From NCBI GenBank assembly GCA_039024635.1, contig JBCCQA010000004.1:179447-243446 (forward strand): a stretch of 64,000 nt of DNA, in the 5' to 3' direction. The position numbers were made by a program, and so were the translations under genes. The notes under the pieces were generated by a model. It was not told where the DNA came from, ran no database searches, and was given only the letters and a program-made list of their open reading frames with translations. How positions within the stretch are numbered: position 1 is the stretch's first letter; each line of letters opens with the position of its first letter. The DNA comes from Kuafuiihalomonas sp039024635 (GTDB lineage: Bacteria; Myxococcota; Kuafuiibacteriia; Kuafuiibacteriales; Kuafuiibacteriaceae). Positions 48,843-57,283 of this stretch are shown piece after piece.

Positions 48843-49586
48843 ATGGATCTGGGACTGGATGAAAAAGTAGCCCTCGTCACCGGCGGCTCGCGAGGGATTG
48901 GCCGAGCCTGCGTGCTCGCCCTTACCCGCGAGGGTGCCAAGGTCGTCTTCACCTACGCCGGCAACGCCCAAGCAGCTCAAGAGACGGTCGCGGCCAGCGG
49001 CGGAAAAGCGGTAGCCGTCCAGCGAGACGTGTCGGACCCCGATGGGGCCAAGAGCCTCGTCGACGAAGTCGTCAAGGGCCAAGGCGGGCTTCACATCCTG
49101 GTCAACAATGCCGGCATCTCCCTGGATGGTCTGCTGATGCGCTACAAAGACGAAGACCTGCAGCGCTCCTTTGCCACCAACGTCTTCGGTGCCTTCTACC
49201 TATGCCGAGCGGCCGCGCGCCCCATGATGAAGGCCCGCTCGGGTCGGATCATCATGATGGGCTCGGTCGTGGGCGCCTCGGGAAACGTGGGCCAAACCGT
49301 CTACGCAGGTACCAAGGCGGCCATGGACGGCATGGCCAAGAGCCTGGCGAAGGAGCTCGCGAGCCGGAACATCACAGCCAACGTGATCGCCCCGGGCTTC
49401 ATTCAGACCGACATGACGGACGAGATGAGCGACGAAGCCAAGAAGGCGCTGGTAGAGATGGTCCCCTCCGGCGAGCTGGGCAGGGTCGAAGACATCGCCC
49501 ACGCGGTCTGCTACCTCGCCTCCGACTCCGCCCGCTACGTGACCGGACAGGTATTGCACGTGAACGGCGGCCTCTACATGGCCTGA
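48843..49586 (+). CDS. fabG: 3-oxoacyl-ACP reductase
   Basis: FabG reduces 3-ketoacyl-ACP with NADPH. The 247-residue SDR protein has LVTGGSRGIGRACVLAL, LVNNAGISLDGLLMR, catalytic Ser in MMGSVVGASGNVGQ and the YxxxK motif in YAGTKAAMDGMAKSLAKELA, ending in the classical VTGQVLHVNGGLYM. It follows fabD. There is no acpP or fabF behind it; its last 13 bases overlap the end of the convergent dusA gene. Confidence 0.95.
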   Translation: MDLGLDEKVALVTGGSRGIGRACVLALTREGAKVVFTYAGNAQAAQETVAASGGKAVAVQRDVSDPDGAKSLVDEVVKGQGGLHILVNNAGISLDGLLMRYKDEDLQRSFATNVFGAFYLCRAAARPMMKARSGRIIMMGSVVGASGNVGQTVYAGTKAAMDGMAKSLAKELASRNITANVIAPGFIQTDMTDEMSDEAKKALVEMVPSGELGRVEDIAHAVCYLASDSARYVTGQVLHVNGGLYMA

Positions 49587-50566
49587 AGTTCGGGTCCGGC
49601 ATCCAGCGCGCCGAGCGCACGCACCAAGACTTCGGGTCCGGCCCCGGGCTTCACAGCCTCGGACGACAACACCCGCCGGTAGGCCCGGGCGCCCTTCGTC
49701 CCTTTGAACAGACCCAGCATGTGCCGCGTGATCGCGGAGGGACGTCCGCCCTCGACGCAATGGGCTTCGAGATAGGGCAGCATGGCGCAGGCCACGCCCA
49801 TCCGGGTCGGCCGCAGCACGTGATCGGGGTCGTAGAAGCGCCGGTCGGCATCGGCTAAGAGCAGCGGATCCTCATAGGCCGCCCGTCCGATCATGACCGC
49901 GTCGACGTGAAGGAGATGAGTCGACGCCTGGTCGAGGTCAACGATGCCGCCATTGATCTCGACTTCGAGCTCGGGGTGGGCTTCTTTCAGCCGGTAAACC
50001 TCCTCGTAGCGAAGGGGAGGGACGGTTCGGTTTTCCTTGGGGCTGAGGCCCTTCAACCACGCCTTCCGAGCGTGAACCGTGAATCGAGCCGGACCGGCCG
50101 GGGCCACCGTTTCCACGAATTCCAGCATGTCCTCGTAGCGGTCGAGCTCGTCGACGCCTATGCGATGCTTCACAGTCACTGGTAGCGAACACGCGGAACG
50201 CATGGCCTCCACCGCAGCCCTCACCTTGCCAGGGGTCTTCATCAAGACCACGCCAAACGCGCCGTTTTGAACCCGGTCGCTGGGACAACCGACGTTTAGG
50301 TTGATCTCGTCGTAGCCCCAAGCCTCGCCGATGCCGGCGCACTCCGCGAGCTCCCGCGGATCGTCACCCCCGAGCTGAAGGGCGAGGGGAGCCTCGTCCT
50401 CAGCCTTGCGCAGCAGCTGCTCCCGGCGGCCCGACAAGATGGCCTTCGCGGTGACCATCTCGGTGTAGAGGAGGACTCGTCGAGAGACGAGCCGCAGCAA
50501 GTGGCGAAAATGTCGATCGGTCCGGTCCATCATCGGGGCAACGCTGAGGGGATGTCGGGCCGTCAT
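49574..50566 (-). CDS. dusA: tRNA-dihydrouridine synthase, DusA type
   Basis: The flavoenzyme reduces uridines in the D-loop of tRNA. The ATG at 50566 gives 330 residues starting MTARHPLSVAPMMDRTDRHF, the DusA start, with LYTEMVTAKAI, the catalytic Cys in INLNVGCPSDRVQNGAFG and the FMN/RNA-binding VKHRIGVDELDRYED. A typical C-terminal helical domain (ITRHMLGLFKGTKGARAYRR) ends the protein. The upstream open frame to 50848 lies inside the radical SAM gene and is not used. It overlaps the stop of that gene by four bases. Confidence 0.94.
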   Translation of the reverse strand: MTARHPLSVAPMMDRTDRHFRHLLRLVSRRVLLYTEMVTAKAILSGRREQLLRKAEDEAPLALQLGGDDPRELAECAGIGEAWGYDEINLNVGCPSDRVQNGAFGVVLMKTPGKVRAAVEAMRSACSLPVTVKHRIGVDELDRYEDMLEFVETVAPAGPARFTVHARKAWLKGLSPKENRTVPPLRYEEVYRLKEAHPELEVEINGGIVDLDQASTHLLHVDAVMIGRAAYEDPLLLADADRRFYDPDHVLRPTRMGVACAMLPYLEAHCVEGGRPSAITRHMLGLFKGTKGARAYRRVLSSEAVKPGAGPEVLVRALGALDAGPELQAM

Positions 50567-52158
50567 GGCGCCACCCTGCGAGGCGCCCGTCGGGTCGGGG
50601 GCGGAATCAGCTCTGGAAAGTTCTGAGGACGAACCCGCTCCGGCAAATCGGCCAAGGCCTTCTTCCAGGCGGTGAGGGTCGAACCCCGAGCCGCGGCCGC
50701 GACGGCGGCCTGGGCGTGGCCATAGCTCCCCTGGCTGAGTCGGTATTCGACGTAGGCTTCCCGGCAGCCAGGTCCACGTAGCTTCGCCTTCCCGCCCAAA
50801 GCTCGACGAAGGAAGTCCAGGATCCGTTTGACCTCCTTCTCGCCGCAAAAGGGTGCGTCAGCCAGGGGGGTGTGAAACTTCGGAACGAAGGGCGAGATGC
50901 CGAGAACGACGGGGAGGGTCTTTCGAAGGCGAAGGCAAAAATCTACGAGCTCTTGGCGGTCGGCGTCGGTCTCGCCCGGCAGACCAACGACGACGTAGAG
51001 CTTCAGGTGGTGAAGGCCTGCAGCCTTCGCCAACTCGGCCGCCCGTAGGATGTGCTCATCTCGGATGTTCTTCTCGACCTCCCAGCGGAGGCGAGCGCTT
51101 GGGGCGTCCAAGGCCACGGTAAGAGAGCGGTAGCCACCGCGGGCGAGCAAACCCACGAAGTCCGCGTCGAGTCTGTCCGCCCTCAAGGAGGAGATGCCGA
51201 TCTTCAAGCCTCGCTCGTCGACCAGACCGCTGAGGATGTCCTTGATTCGAGGATGGTCGGTGACCGCCGCCCCTACCAGACCGACCTTGGAAGCGTCTTC
51301 GGGCACCAAGGAGAAGATCTTGTCAGGCTCCACGAGGCGCATGCCCCCGTTGGTCGTCCGGCGCATGACGCAGAAAGTGCACCCGCGATGACAGCCCCGC
51401 TCGGGCTCCACTAAGACCATGTTCGAGAGCTCGGCGTGTGGTGTGCGTATCTCGGAGATGGCGGGCAGGCGATGGTCGGGCGCGCGAGCGATGGGCGGTA
51501 AGCAGGTTCCGTGGTGCTCGGGCACGAAGAAGCCCGGCAGGCCGGCCAGGTCCTCCAGCAGCCGCTTGCGGGCAGAAGCCGAGCCTCGGGCCGCCTCGGG
51601 TTCGGCCTCCAGCCGTTCGAGCAGCTGTTCGGTGCACCGTTCGCCCTCGCCGAGGATCAGCAGGTCAGCGAAAGGAGCGGAGGGGAAGGGATTCGCGTTC
51701 GTGATGGGCCCTCCCAAGACCACGAGGGGATCCGACGGTCCCCGGTCCTCGGCCAAGGGCTCCAAACCGCCGAGTCGGAGCACGTTGGCGATCCCTGTCA
51801 TCTCGAGCTCGTAGGCATGGCTCATGCCGATGAGATGGAAGTCCGAGATGGGTCGCCCGCTCTCGAGGGTCAAAAGAGGCGTTCGTGTCTCGAAGTGACG
51901 GGCAAGAAGCTCCGGTTCGGGAAGCACGGCTCGTTCGCAACGCGTCCCAGGGCGAGCGTTGGCCAGGCGGTGAATCTGCAGATAGCCCAGGCTCGACATC
52001 GCCACCGAATAGGGGCTCGGGTACGCCAGGGCGAAGCGAAGCGGTGCGTCGGACAAGACGGTGCCCGGTCCTCGCTCCGATGCTCGCAGCCGGCGGAGCT
52101 CTTGGCTTATCCGGCGATCCAATCGCTCTTGAACTAGCAAATGCGGGGCCCCGGGCAA
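50563..52158 (-). CDS. B12-binding-type radical SAM protein, unknown substrate
   Basis: The 531-residue protein has a cobalamin-binding-like N-terminal half (VAMSSLGYLQIHRLANARPG, DFHLIGMSHAYELEMTGIAN, LVVLGGPITNANPFPSAPFA, DLLILGEGE) and a radical SAM core with the cluster motif Cys-x3-Cys-x2-Cys in ERGCHRGCTFCVMR. GLPGETDADRQELVDF is typical of the family. The B12 part lacks the DxHxxG motif, so cobalamin may not be bound. The substrate is not known. The only start candidates are TTG codons; the first at 52158 is taken with doubt. It overlaps dusA by four bases, which suggests a role in RNA modification, but this is only context. Confidence 0.82.
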   Translation of the reverse strand: MPGAPHLLVQERLDRRISQELRRLRASERGPGTVLSDAPLRFALAYPSPYSVAMSSLGYLQIHRLANARPGTRCERAVLPEPELLARHFETRTPLLTLESGRPISDFHLIGMSHAYELEMTGIANVLRLGGLEPLAEDRGPSDPLVVLGGPITNANPFPSAPFADLLILGEGERCTEQLLERLEAEPEAARGSASARKRLLEDLAGLPGFFVPEHHGTCLPPIARAPDHRLPAISEIRTPHAELSNMVLVEPERGCHRGCTFCVMRRTTNGGMRLVEPDKIFSLVPEDASKVGLVGAAVTDHPRIKDILSGLVDERGLKIGISSLRADRLDADFVGLLARGGYRSLTVALDAPSARLRWEVEKNIRDEHILRAAELAKAAGLHHLKLYVVVGLPGETDADRQELVDFCLRLRKTLPVVLGISPFVPKFHTPLADAPFCGEKEVKRILDFLRRALGGKAKLRGPGCREAYVEYRLSQGSYGHAQAAVAAAARGSTLTAWKKALADLPERVRPQNFPELIPPPTRRAPRRVAP

Positions 52159-52184
52159 GCGCCGGCCGTGCTATCGGTGGCCTC

Positions 52185-53228
52185 GTGGCGGCCCACATCT
52201 TTCGGTGGGATCTCGACAAGACCTACCTGCAGACCGAGTTCGATAGCGTTCGGGATCTGGTCCGAACGGCCCGTCTGACGGCGGAGGAGCGACAGAACGT
52301 TCCCGGCTCGGCCGCTCTCTTGAGGGCGATCAGGAGGGACGACCCCGGTCACCAGATTTACTTCATTTCCGGATCCCCCAATCAAATGCGCCCCGTCCTG
52401 GAGCAGAAGTTCGAGTTGGACGGTTTCTCCCCGGACGGTTTCGTCCTCAAGCCGACGCTCCGCCACATGATTCGAGGGCGATTCCGAGCCATCCGAGGCC
52501 AGGTCGCCTACAAGCTGACCCAACTCCTGGTCGGGCGGGCAGAGGCCAAGGTCGGAACCATGGAGACCCTGGTCGGCGACGATGCCGAGAGCGACGCCTT
52601 CGTCTATACGCTGTACGCCGACCTATTGTCCGGAAGGGCCTCCCGAGGGGCAGTGCGAGAGTTGCTGACGAGGACCGGAGCCTATCCCTTTCAGGTCGAC
52701 GAAGTCGAAGAGGCGGCACGCTGGGTGGTCAAAGAACCCGTGGTCAAGCGACTCATTATCCACCTTGACCAGCGAACCCCTGCCGCGGCCTTCGAGCCCT
52801 ACGCGCCCCGGTGCATTCCGGTCTTCAGTCATCTTCAAACCGCACTCGTCTTCTTCATGGACGAGTCACTTGGGGCCCACGCCGTCCATGCTGTGGCGGA
52901 AGAGCTGATGCAGGACTACGCTCACGACGGGAGGGAGATCGGGAACCTCGTCGTCGACCTGGTTCGGCGCTGCCGGCGAGACGGGCCCCCTGATGCGGTG
53001 GAACGGATCGCCGCAGCCCTGGCGGCCTACGAAGGGACCGAGAGAGTCCAGCTGGCCCTCCGCGAGGCGGCAGAGCGGGTGCGTCGTCTGCGAAGCTCGA
53101 GCTTCGAAAACCCCCGCCCGAGCCGCCCTGAGCTCACGAACTACGTCCAGCTTTGGCAGGACGAAAAGAAACGACGCGCCGACCGAAAGCGGGCCCGCCG
53201 AGCCGAGCCTCGCGCTCCGTCTCGCTGA
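52185..53228 (+). CDS. DUF2183 (App1-like) HAD-superfamily phosphatase-like protein
   Basis: From a GTG at 52185 the protein has about 347 residues. It opens with the HAD motif I in FRWDLDKTYLQTEFDSV (Asp-x-Asp-x-Thr). Motif II is YFISGSPNQMRPVLEQKF, and the acidic motif is TLVGDDAESDAFVYTLYADL, preceded by a Lys-rich GQVAYKLTQLL stretch. These match the DUF2183 domain of yeast App1, a phosphatidate phosphatase. The C-terminal ~150 residues are helical and end in a basic tail. A lipid phosphatase role is inferred, not shown. The frame is open far upstream to 51885, inside the divergent radical SAM gene, so the true start is uncertain by some residues. Confidence 0.7.
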   Translation: MAAHIFRWDLDKTYLQTEFDSVRDLVRTARLTAEERQNVPGSAALLRAIRRDDPGHQIYFISGSPNQMRPVLEQKFELDGFSPDGFVLKPTLRHMIRGRFRAIRGQVAYKLTQLLVGRAEAKVGTMETLVGDDAESDAFVYTLYADLLSGRASRGAVRELLTRTGAYPFQVDEVEEAARWVVKEPVVKRLIIHLDQRTPAAAFEPYAPRCIPVFSHLQTALVFFMDESLGAHAVHAVAEELMQDYAHDGREIGNLVVDLVRRCRRDGPPDAVERIAAALAAYEGTERVQLALREAAERVRRLRSSSFENPRPSRPELTNYVQLWQDEKKRRADRKRARRAEPRAPSR

Positions 53229-53253
53229 TCCCGGCCGTCGTAGACCGTGACGC

Positions 53254-53267
53254 GCTCCCAGGGGAGC
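53254..53267. terminator. Small hairpin between convergent genes
   Basis: GCTCCC and GGGAGC pair around a two-base loop in the 41-base gap between the DUF2183 gene and the SDR gene. It has no T-run and may be a weak bidirectional terminator. Confidence 0.35.
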
Positions 53268-53269
53268 TC

Positions 53270-54097
53270 TCAGAGGCCCCAGAGCTCCGCGCTGATCGCC
53301 CACAGCCTGTCCGCCGCCTCATCGTCTTGAGCGGCGGCGGTCGGGTCCGAGATGGCGCTCCGCTGCCAGTACTTGCCGTTGGTTTCTCCCCCCCGGGTCG
53401 AACTCGCGACATGGATGCTTGTCTCGGCCCCTTTACGGGCTGGAATCATGAAGGGCCGAATCAAACCAAAGAGCAACTTGATGGGCCCTTTGACGTCGCC
53501 GTCCCTCGCGAAACCGGTCCGGACAACGCCAGGATGGAGGCTGTGGGCGACAAGCCTCGGGTGACGGCGGACCAGACCCCGGGTGAAGAGGATGTTGGCG
53601 AGCTTCGAGTCGCAGTAGGCCGGAAAGCTCGCGTACTTCCGTCGGGTCCGCATCAAGTCCTCAAAGTCGAGGCCCTTGGAACTCCGGTGGGCCTCGGACG
53701 ACACGTTCACCACCCGCGCCCCGTCCGGAAGCCGGTCGAGCAGCCCCAGAGTGAGGAGGAAATGGCCCAAGTGGTTGACCCCGAAGGTCGTCTCGAAGCC
53801 CTCGGCGGTCTCTGATCGCTCGGACAGGATGAGGCCGGCGTTGTTGATGAGGACGTCGATACGCTCTTTCCCCAAGGCCTCGACGGCCCCTTCGATCGAG
53901 GCGCGTCGAGCGAGGTCCAGGAGGACCATGGATGCGTCCCCCCCCGTGCTCTTGCGAACATCCTCTGCTGCCGCGCGACCCTTCGCCTCGTCTCGGGCCG
54001 CCATCAGCACTCGGGCGCCCATGGCGGCCAGGCCCCGAGCCGTCTCGAGACCGATGCCGACGTTGGCACCCGTGACGAGGACCGTCTTTCCTTCCAT
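53270..54097 (-). CDS. Short-chain dehydrogenase/reductase, retinol dehydrogenase-like
   Basis: The 275-residue protein is a classical SDR with TVLVTGANVGIGLETARGL, DVLINNAGLILSERSETAEG, catalytic Ser in VVNVSSEAHRSS and YCDSKLANILFTRGL as the YxxxK motif. The HPGVVRTGFARDGD segment and a C-terminal region with the loop of retinol dehydrogenase/WW-domain oxidoreductase-like SDRs place it in that broad branch. A lipophilic alcohol or ketone is the likely substrate. It stands downstream of nuoK but is separated by 87 bases and is unrelated to complex I. Confidence 0.87.
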   Translation of the reverse strand: MEGKTVLVTGANVGIGLETARGLAAMGARVLMAARDEAKGRAAAEDVRKSTGGDASMVLLDLARRASIEGAVEALGKERIDVLINNAGLILSERSETAEGFETTFGVNHLGHFLLTLGLLDRLPDGARVVNVSSEAHRSSKGLDFEDLMRTRRKYASFPAYCDSKLANILFTRGLVRRHPRLVAHSLHPGVVRTGFARDGDVKGPIKLLFGLIRPFMIPARKGAETSIHVASSTRGGETNGKYWQRSAISDPTAAAQDDEAADRLWAISAELWGL

Positions 54098-54184
54098 GGA
54101 AGTGGCCTAGCCCTCCCCAAGCGGCCAGGGAAGCAGAAGCGACGGCCTCTGGGCGTCGACACACCTAGCTTCAAGCGAGCGGGA

Positions 54185-54496
54185 TCAGCCACGCATCTCG
54201 CGAAGCAAGTCGATGTAGATGGCCTTCCGCTCGCGAAAGACGACGATCATGATGGCGAGGCCTACAGCCACTTCGGCCGCGGCCACCGCCATTACCAAGA
54301 AGACGAAGATCTGGCCCGACGTCTGGCCTTGATGCCGGGCGAAGCTGACGAGGGCCAGATTGGCGGCGTTGAGCATCAGCTCGATGCACATGAACACCAC
54401 GATGGCGTTGCGACGCACCAGGACTCCTAGCGCCCCGATTCCGAACAAGGCGACGGACAGGTAGAGGTAGGCCTGAACGGGCACCATATTGCTCAT
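54185..54496 (-). CDS. nuoK: NADH-quinone oxidoreductase subunit K
   Basis: NuoK is a small membrane subunit of complex I that takes part in proton pumping. The 103-residue protein has three hydrophobic helices and the family motif FMCIELMLNAANLALVSFAR with the conserved Glu, then VAAAEVAVGLAIMIVVFRER with the second Glu. It starts with an ATG overlapping the nuoJ stop by four bases. It is the last nuo gene of this cluster; nuoL, M and N do not follow. Confidence 0.97.
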   Translation of the reverse strand: MSNMVPVQAYLYLSVALFGIGALGVLVRRNAIVVFMCIELMLNAANLALVSFARHQGQTSGQIFVFLVMAVAAAEVAVGLAIMIVVFRERKAIYIDLLREMRG

Positions 54497-55029
54497 AGGG
54501 CGGCGTCCTCGTCGCTGGGCGTTCGACCACGCTTGGAGACAATGACCGCCCCCACGATGCCGACCAGAAGAAGCAGGCTCGATAACTCAAAGTGAAGGAC
54601 GAAGTCTCGCAGGAAGACCAGGCCCACCGTGCGCACGCTTCCGAAGCCTTCGCTCAGGTCCGCGGGCGCCCCGAAGTCGCTTCGTGCAATGGCCTGGCTC
54701 ATGCCCCATGCGATAGCGAGAACCGCGGCCAGCTTCACCGGAAGGCTGAGCCGCGAGCCGAGGATGGTTCGAGCGCCGTCTTCGTCTTTGTTTTCGACGA
54801 GCATGATGACAAACACGAAGAGCACCATGATGGCCCCCGCGTAGACCAGCACTTGAAGCGCCCCCAAGAGCTCCGCATTCTGGAGAACGAAGAGAGCCGC
54901 CAGGCTGAAGAAGCAGACGATGAGGGAGAGCGCGCCCTTCACCGCGTTGCGCACGAGCACAACGCCCATGGCGCTGGCCAGACTCATGACGCCGAAGAAG
55001 ACGAAGGCAACCCATTCAGCCGAGAACAC
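54493..55029 (-). CDS. nuoJ: NADH-quinone oxidoreductase subunit J
   Basis: The 178-residue membrane subunit of complex I has five hydrophobic segments (FVFFGVMSLASAMGVVLVRN, SLIVCFFSLAALFVLQNAEL, LVYAGAIMVLFVFVIMLV). The VQVLVYAGAIMVLFVF-like motif of NuoJ is present as LGALQVLVYAGAIMVLFVF. It follows nuoF after 12 bases although G, H and I normally lie between. It overlaps nuoK. Confidence 0.96.
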   Translation of the reverse strand: MFSAEWVAFVFFGVMSLASAMGVVLVRNAVKGALSLIVCFFSLAALFVLQNAELLGALQVLVYAGAIMVLFVFVIMLVENKDEDGARTILGSRLSLPVKLAAVLAIAWGMSQAIARSDFGAPADLSEGFGSVRTVGLVFLRDFVLHFELSSLLLLVGIVGAVIVSKRGRTPSDEDAAL

Positions 55030-55041
55030 AGAGTCTCCTCC

Positions 55042-56379
55042 TCAGGCCGCCAAGCTCGAGACTTCGCCCGACATCGCCACCGGCCGGACGTCGATGGGCC
55101 CAAAGGGACAGCGCCCAAGGGTCACATGTTGCTCGAACTCCTCATAGAATCGCTTCAGGTAGCTACGCGCGGGCCAGGAGAGCGCCTCACCAAAGGCACA
55201 AATGGTGTGCCCCTCGATCTTGGAGGCCACCGACTCGATGAGGTCCAGGTCCCGCTGGGTGCCCTTCCCCGCTTCGATCCGGCTCACGACCTTGAACAGC
55301 CAGTCACCTCCTTCCCGACATGGCGTGCACTGTCCGCAGGACTCGTGGGCGTAGAACCGTTCGATGCGCTTCAGAAGCCGCACCATGCAGGTGCCTTCTT
55401 CGATCACGGTCGGACAGCCGGTGCCCATCAAACTCCCGACGGTCTTCATGGCGTCGAAGTCGAACGAGGTGTCGAGGTCCTCGGGCCCGATGACGGGGCA
55501 GGAGGAGCCTCCGGGAATGACGGCCTTGAGGGCGCGATCCGGGTTTCGCATGCCACCGGCGACGTCGTAGATGATCTGCTTCAAAGTCAGCCCACCCGGC
55601 AGCTCCCAGACCCCGGGTCGCGCAACATGGCCGCTGACGCCGATGAGCTTGGTTCCCCCTTCCGCCTCGCTCAAAGACAGCCCCTTCCACCACTCCGCCC
55701 CCTTGGCGATGATGGGTCCCACCGCGGCCAAGGTCTCGACGTTGTTCACGATTGTGGGGCTTGCGAAGGCGCCCTCGACGGCCGGGAAGGGCGGCTTGAG
55801 TCGGGGTTGGCCTTTGTAACCCTCCAAGGACTCCAACAGCGCCGTCTCTTCTCCGCAGATGTAGGCCCCTGCGCCCCGATGCACGTGAATGTCGAGGGCA
55901 TAGTCCGTCCCCATGGCGCTGGGGCCCAAAATACCCTTCTCGTAGGCCTCGGCGATGGCGCCCTCCAGCCGAGCCATGGCCAGGCCGAACTCGCCTCGGA
56001 TATAGACGTAGGCGGTGTGGGCGCCGATGGCTCGGCAGGCGATCGCGGTTCCTTCCAAGAGCATGTGGGGGTCCGCCTCCATGATGTAGCGGTCCTTAAA
56101 GGTTCCAGGTTCAGACTCGTCAGCGTTCACGCAAACGTACTTGGGTTTGTCGGTATTCTTCGGAACGAAAGACCACTTGCGACCGGCCGGGAAGCCAGCC
56201 CCTCCTCGACCGCGGAGCTTAGCGTCGGTGACCTCCTTGATGAGGTCGTCGGGCTCCATCTCTAGGGCCTTCTTCAACGCCTCATAGCCGCCATTCTGCT
56301 GGAAAACCTCCAGGGTCCAGCTCCTCGACGTGCCCCAGTTCTTGGTGAACACGCGCTCGGTCTCGTAAGGATGGGTCAT
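55042..56379 (-). CDS. nuoF: NADH-quinone oxidoreductase subunit F
   Basis: NuoF binds NADH, FMN and one 4Fe-4S cluster at the tip of complex I. The 445-residue protein has LRGRGGAGFPAGRKWSFVP (NADH/FMN), NADESEPGTFKDRYIM (FMN), GAGAYICGEETALLESLEG and the cluster motif ESCGQCTPCREG with a further Cys 40 residues on (GHTICAFG). All are normal. It overlaps nuoE by four bases. Confidence 0.98.
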   Translation of the reverse strand: MTHPYETERVFTKNWGTSRSWTLEVFQQNGGYEALKKALEMEPDDLIKEVTDAKLRGRGGAGFPAGRKWSFVPKNTDKPKYVCVNADESEPGTFKDRYIMEADPHMLLEGTAIACRAIGAHTAYVYIRGEFGLAMARLEGAIAEAYEKGILGPSAMGTDYALDIHVHRGAGAYICGEETALLESLEGYKGQPRLKPPFPAVEGAFASPTIVNNVETLAAVGPIIAKGAEWWKGLSLSEAEGGTKLIGVSGHVARPGVWELPGGLTLKQIIYDVAGGMRNPDRALKAVIPGGSSCPVIGPEDLDTSFDFDAMKTVGSLMGTGCPTVIEEGTCMVRLLKRIERFYAHESCGQCTPCREGGDWLFKVVSRIEAGKGTQRDLDLIESVASKIEGHTICAFGEALSWPARSYLKRFYEEFEQHVTLGRCPFGPIDVRPVAMSGEVSSLAA

Positions 56380-57080
56380 CGGTTGGCCTTCTTCACTTCT
56401 TTCTCGCTGTTCGCGGCGTCGGCCGTGAGGACCTTGGGCCCCGCCGACTCGGCCGAGGGGACATGGCCCTGGGCTGCGTTCATCCGGGCGACCTGACCGT
56501 CAGAAAGGACCTGGAGCTTGGGCTCGAAGCCGGGCACGGGTCCGACGTGAGGCCCGGTGGGTCCCCACTTGTAGGCTCTGCCGCTCAGGGAGGGGGCCAT
56601 CTCGCGAAACTTGTCGAGCAGATGGTCCACGGCGTCTAGGGTCAGGAACTCGTAGTAGTCGAGGCCGACCTTCATCATGGGTGCCGAGCCACAACTGGCC
56701 AGACACTCGGCCTCCATTAGGCTGAAGATCCCGTCCTCGGTGTGCTGCCCGGGCCTGATGCCAAGCTTGTCCTGCAGGTGGTCGAGCACCGCGTCACCGC
56801 CGCACAAATGGCAGGAGATGTTGGTGCAGACCTCGAGATGAAACTGCCCTTCGGGATGCTCGTGATACATCTCGTAGAAGGTGACCACCTCATGGACTTG
56901 GGTCGGGGGCACCTCGAGCGTCGAGGCCACCAAGAGCTGGACCTGGTGGTCGAGATGACCGAATCGCTCCTGGGCCAAGTGGAGGACGGGTAGCAGCGCA
57001 GCGCCGGAGCGACCTTCGGGATACCTCGAAGTCAAGGACCTGATGAAATCCTGATCCTCCGAGGAAAATTCCACCGTCAT
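56376..57080 (-). CDS. nuoE: NADH-quinone oxidoreductase subunit E with C-terminal extension
   Basis: NuoE holds a 2Fe-2S cluster next to NuoF. The ATG at 57080 gives 234 residues starting MTVEFSSEDQDFIRSLTSRY; a GTG at 57104 would add eight. The cluster ligands are visible in CTNISCHLCGG and ECLASCGSAPMM, and VHEVVTFYEMYHEHPEGQF is the thioredoxin-fold part. The last ~70 residues, rich in Pro, Gly and Ala, are longer than the usual ~165-residue subunit and have no clear fold. It is the first gene in nuoE-F-J-K. Confidence 0.95.
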   Translation of the reverse strand: MTVEFSSEDQDFIRSLTSRYPEGRSGAALLPVLHLAQERFGHLDHQVQLLVASTLEVPPTQVHEVVTFYEMYHEHPEGQFHLEVCTNISCHLCGGDAVLDHLQDKLGIRPGQHTEDGIFSLMEAECLASCGSAPMMKVGLDYYEFLTLDAVDHLLDKFREMAPSLSGRAYKWGPTGPHVGPVPGFEPKLQVLSDGQVARMNAAQGHVPSAESAGPKVLTADAANSEKEVKKANR

Positions 57081-57259
57081 CGGGGGGAGGAGTAGAGCCG
57101 TCACCAGGCGGGGTCAACCGAAGCCTGGAGCCCGATCGGACCCCATGCTTGCTTCGAACGCCTGGTCGTCACTCGGCCAGCTGCTCCGTCGCATCCGGGT
57201 CTGGGAAACCGACCTGTCCGGCCTTTGAGCCAACGCCCCCGTGGTCGACCCCCTCGACC

Positions 57260-57277
57260 CCTGCTATTCCTAGCAGG
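57260..57277 (+). promoter_or_regulatory. 7-bp hairpin overlapping the ribosome binding site
   Basis: CCTGCTA (57260-57266) pairs with TAGCAGG (57271-57277) around TTCC, ending six bases before the ATG at 57284. The right arm contains the AGCAGG that would serve as Shine-Dalgarno, so the hairpin could block translation. Confidence 0.5.
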
Positions 57278-57283
57278 ACCGGC

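Noticed and set aside
49574..49586. fabG/dusA 13-base convergent overlap as a sign of frameshift
   Set aside because: Both C-termini match their families, so the overlap is simple tight packing.
50567..50848. Upstream extension of dusA by 94 codons
   Set aside because: It lies inside the radical SAM gene and lacks similarity; DusA starts with MTARHPLSVAPMMD.
54592..56265. 557-codon open frame antisense to nuoF and nuoJ
   Set aside because: Shadow of conserved complex I genes; low-complexity His/Asp-rich translation without a domain.
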